Positions 61,942-64,000 of a DNA stretch of 64,000 nt are shown here, in pieces. The DNA lies in contig JAFKJU010000025.1 of NCBI GenBank assembly GCA_017305935.1, forward strand, positions 124,001 through 188,000. Reading direction: 5' to 3'. Source of the DNA: Hyphomicrobiales bacterium (lineage in GTDB: Bacteria > Pseudomonadota > Alphaproteobacteria > Rhizobiales > Rhizobiaceae). Positions within the stretch are counted from its first letter, which is position 1. Each line of letters begins with the position of its first letter. A program made the translations under genes and the position numbers. The notes beneath the pieces were generated by a model that worked only from the letters and a program-made list of their open reading frames with translations, was not told the DNA's origin and did no database searches.

Positions 61942-63303
61942 ATGAAACCGACTGCATCCACGCTGGTTCACACCGAAGGCGAGGCCAACACCTCCGCCGC
62001 ACGCGGCGCCTGGAATGCCCGGATCGGCGATCAGCGGACCAGCGCGCTGGTGGCGCGGGATGCCGCCGCCTTTCTGCACCAGAGTCTCTCGAGCCCCTGC
62101 CTCAGCGCCATCGCCAGGGCGGAAGGGATCTGGATCGAGGATATGGCGGGGCGCCGCTACATGGATTTCCACGGCAACAGCGTCCATCACATCGGCTATG
62201 GTCATCCCAGATTGAAGCAGGCGATCAAGGCGCAGGTAGACGACCTCTGTTTCGCGCCGCGCCGTTTCACCTGTGAGCCGGCGGTGGAACTTGCCGAGAC
62301 CCTGGGGCGGTTGGCGCCGGGCGATCTTAGCAAGGTGCTGTTCACCACCGGCGGCTCGGATGCGATCGAGGTGGCGCTGCGGCTGGCGCGGGCCGCGACC
62401 GGCCGTTTCAAGACGCTGTCCTTCTGGGATGCCTTCCATGGCGCCGGTTTCGGCGCTTCCAGCGTGGGCGGCGAGGCGACATTCCGCTCCGGGATCGCCG
62501 GTCCGCTGCTGCCGGGCGCCGAGCATGTCGCACCCTGGGCCAGCCGCCGTTGCGCCTATGGCCACGACGATCTCGAAAGTTCAGCCCGCGCCTGCGCCAA
62601 CATGATTTCCTACGTGCTTGGCCGCGAAGGCGATTTCGCGGCTCTGGTTGCAGAGCCGATGCGCGCGACCCCCAATCCGCCGGCGCCGGGATTCTGGAAA
62701 ATGGTGCGCGAGGCCTGCGACCGGCATGGGACGCTGCTGATCTTTGACGAGATCCCGACCGGCCTCGGCAAGACGGGCCGTTTCTTCGCCTGCGAGCATG
62801 ACGGCGTCATCCCCGATATTCTCGTGCTCGGCAAGGCGCTCGGCGGCGGTATCCTGCCGATCGCCGGTGTGATCGCGCGGCGCGATCTGGATGTCGCCGG
62901 GGACTATGCCATCGGCCATTATACCCACGAAAAGAACCCGGTGACGTCGAAGGCGGCGCTGACCACGATTGCCATCATCCGGGAAGAGGGACTGGCGGAG
63001 CGGGCCGCCGAACTCGGCGCTTATGCCATGGACCGGCTGCGCAGCTTCGGCGAGCGCTGCACCGCCATCGGCGACGTGCGCGGCCGCGGCCTGCTGTTCG
63101 GCGTCGAAATCGTCGCCGACCGCGCCGATTTCGCACCCGACAACGGACTGGCCGAACGCGCCTGTTATCGCTGCCTGGAAGCAGGGCTAAGCCTCAAGAT
63201 CAGCCAGGGCAACGTCATGACGCTCTCGCCGCCGATGGTGATTGCGCGCGACGATCTCGACAGGGCGCTCGCCATCGTCGAACAGGCGATTGCCGCCGGC
63301 TGA
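61942..63303 (+). CDS. pbfA: PLP-dependent class III aminotransferase-fold enzyme, PbfA-like
   Basis: A 453-residue class III enzyme. It has the PLP phosphate-binding TGGSDAIEVALRLAR, the Asp-containing LIFDEIPTGLGKTGRFF and the Schiff-base Lys in ILVLGKALGGGILPIAGV. It resembles the group including PbfA, an ammonia-lyase acting on (R)-1-hydroxy-2-aminoethylphosphonate and giving phosphonoacetaldehyde. The adjacent divergent LysR gene supports this. A true aminotransferase of unknown substrate is the alternative. The ATG has CGGAGAAAG upstream. No phnW, phnX or phnAY genes are in view. Confidence 0.6.
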   Translation: MKPTASTLVHTEGEANTSAARGAWNARIGDQRTSALVARDAAAFLHQSLSSPCLSAIARAEGIWIEDMAGRRYMDFHGNSVHHIGYGHPRLKQAIKAQVDDLCFAPRRFTCEPAVELAETLGRLAPGDLSKVLFTTGGSDAIEVALRLARAATGRFKTLSFWDAFHGAGFGASSVGGEATFRSGIAGPLLPGAEHVAPWASRRCAYGHDDLESSARACANMISYVLGREGDFAALVAEPMRATPNPPAPGFWKMVREACDRHGTLLIFDEIPTGLGKTGRFFACEHDGVIPDILVLGKALGGGILPIAGVIARRDLDVAGDYAIGHYTHEKNPVTSKAALTTIAIIREEGLAERAAELGAYAMDRLRSFGERCTAIGDVRGRGLLFGVEIVADRADFAPDNGLAERACYRCLEAGLSLKISQGNVMTLSPPMVIARDDLDRALAIVEQAIAAG

Positions 63304-63322
63304 TCGGGAATCGACCGGAATC

Positions 63323-64000
63323 TCAGTCTCCCAGCACCTGGCGATCGTCGCCGTCGCGCCGTCTGACCAGTTCCTCCTTGATGTTGCGCAGGGCCTTGGT
63401 GGCCTTGCCGCGGTCGGCGTAGGCGACGAGGTTGGCAAGGATGTCGATGGCTGCGAGATAGGCATAGCGGGTGGAGGTGGGGCGGAAGATGTTCTTGCCC
63501 TCGGGCAGGTCGATGGGAATGACCACATCGGCGGCGGTGGCGACCGGCGAGCCGCTCTGGGTGATGACGATGGTCGGGATGGCGCGCTTGCGCAGCACGT
63601 CCAGACAATCGACGACGCCGAGGTCACGGCCGGTAAAGGAAGAGGCGAAGACCACCGTACCGGGCAGCGCGGAGGCGGAAAGCATGATGTTCATGTTGTG
63701 ATCGTTGGAGGAATTGATGCGGCAGCCCAGCCGGAACAGGCGATTATGCAACTCGTTGACGATCATCGCCGAATTGCCACTGGCGCCGAAGGCATAGATG
63801 AATTCGGAACCGCGCAGCAGGTGGGCGGCCTGGTTCATCGCCTTGAGATCGATCTGGCGATGGAACTGGAACAGCGCGTTTTGCGCCTTGGCGACGATAT
63901 CCTCGGCGACTTCTTCCGGTGTCGCGGTTGGCGTCTCCGGCACCAGGTAACGCAGGCCGACATAGGGCATCTTCGCCAGTTGCACCTTGAAATCCGAATA
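63323..64000 (-). CDS. RpiR-family regulator, partial (N-terminus outside window)
   Basis: At least 226 residues, open to the window edge. The visible part is the C-terminal SIS sugar-phosphate-binding domain (FIYAFGASGNSAMIVNELHN, then FASSFTGRDLGVVDCLDVLR). Upstream residues YSDFKVQLAK match the loop that follows the RpiR helix-turn-helix, which must lie beyond 64000. RpiR proteins usually control sugar or amino-sugar catabolism. It converges with the PbfA-like gene with 19 bases between stops, so the two are probably unrelated. Confidence 0.85.
   Translation of the reverse strand, partial: YSDFKVQLAKMPYVGLRYLVPETPTATPEEVAEDIVAKAQNALFQFHRQIDLKAMNQAAHLLRGSEFIYAFGASGNSAMIVNELHNRLFRLGCRINSSNDHNMNIMLSASALPGTVVFASSFTGRDLGVVDCLDVLRKRAIPTIVITQSGSPVATAADVVIPIDLPEGKNIFRPTSTRYAYLAAIDILANLVAYADRGKATKALRNIKEELVRRRDGDDRQVLGD

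Overview
The window is high-GC (by eye well over 60%) chromosomal or megaplasmid DNA from an alphaproteobacterium, most likely a Rhizobiaceae member (Rhizobium, Agrobacterium, Ensifer or Shinella-like). Evidence: an exoY/exoF-type exopolysaccharide operon, an oxyR-katG pair, rhizobial-style polar amino acid ABC transporters, a full paa operon with a PaaX-type regulator, and a short stem-loop repeat of the kind common between rhizobial genes. Genes are tightly packed, often with ATGA overlaps. I saw no tRNA, rRNA, CRISPR array or insertion sequence.

Layout. 1-1721: tail of an L,D-transpeptidase and a D-aminopeptidase. 1885-13476: phenylacetate degradation. paaX and paaABCDE, an extra diiron-family gene, paaZ and a thioesterase run rightward; paaG-paaI-paaK-paaR run leftward and converge on them. 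Both arms start from promoters carrying the same 14-bp inverted repeat beside the -10 box, the probable PaaR (TetR) operator. A decayed thiolase start (paaJ-like) lies directly in front of paaA. 13528-22539: a seven-gene leftward exopolysaccharide operon (priming transferase, two glycosyltransferases, Wzz, Wzy, a flippase fused to a GH16 glycanase, ExoF-like exporter), divergent from a LuxR-type regulator across an AT-rich region with a perfect 24-bp inverted repeat. 23867-30765: an unusual five-gene set (AsnB-type amidotransferase, free acyl carrier protein, AMP-forming ligase, NadE-like ligase, cysteine-type thioesterase) divergent from a PrmC-like methyltransferase. I consider this the best candidate for an undescribed pathway.

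30846-33322: zwf and an internally deleted M20 peptidase. 33324-39770: a leftward CoA-transferase / acyl-CoA dehydrogenase / ABC transporter operon, divergent from a HutC-type GntR regulator with a perfect palindrome between them. 39767-45401: an Lrp regulator divergent from ctlX-ddaH plus a complete ABC transporter, a plausible methylarginine-to-ornithine route. 45402-48948: a LysR remnant, oxyR and katG. 48962-60787: a leftward respiratory super-operon encoding alternative complex III (ActABCDEF), a Sco protein and an A2-type caa3 cytochrome c oxidase. 60933-64000: a LysR regulator divergent from a PbfA-like aminoethylphosphonate ammonia-lyase, and an RpiR-type regulator cut by the window end.

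Three gene relics (thiolase N-terminus, M20 peptidase, LysR N-terminus) point to repeated small deletions here. All identities come from reading motifs and recalled family features; no database search was run.
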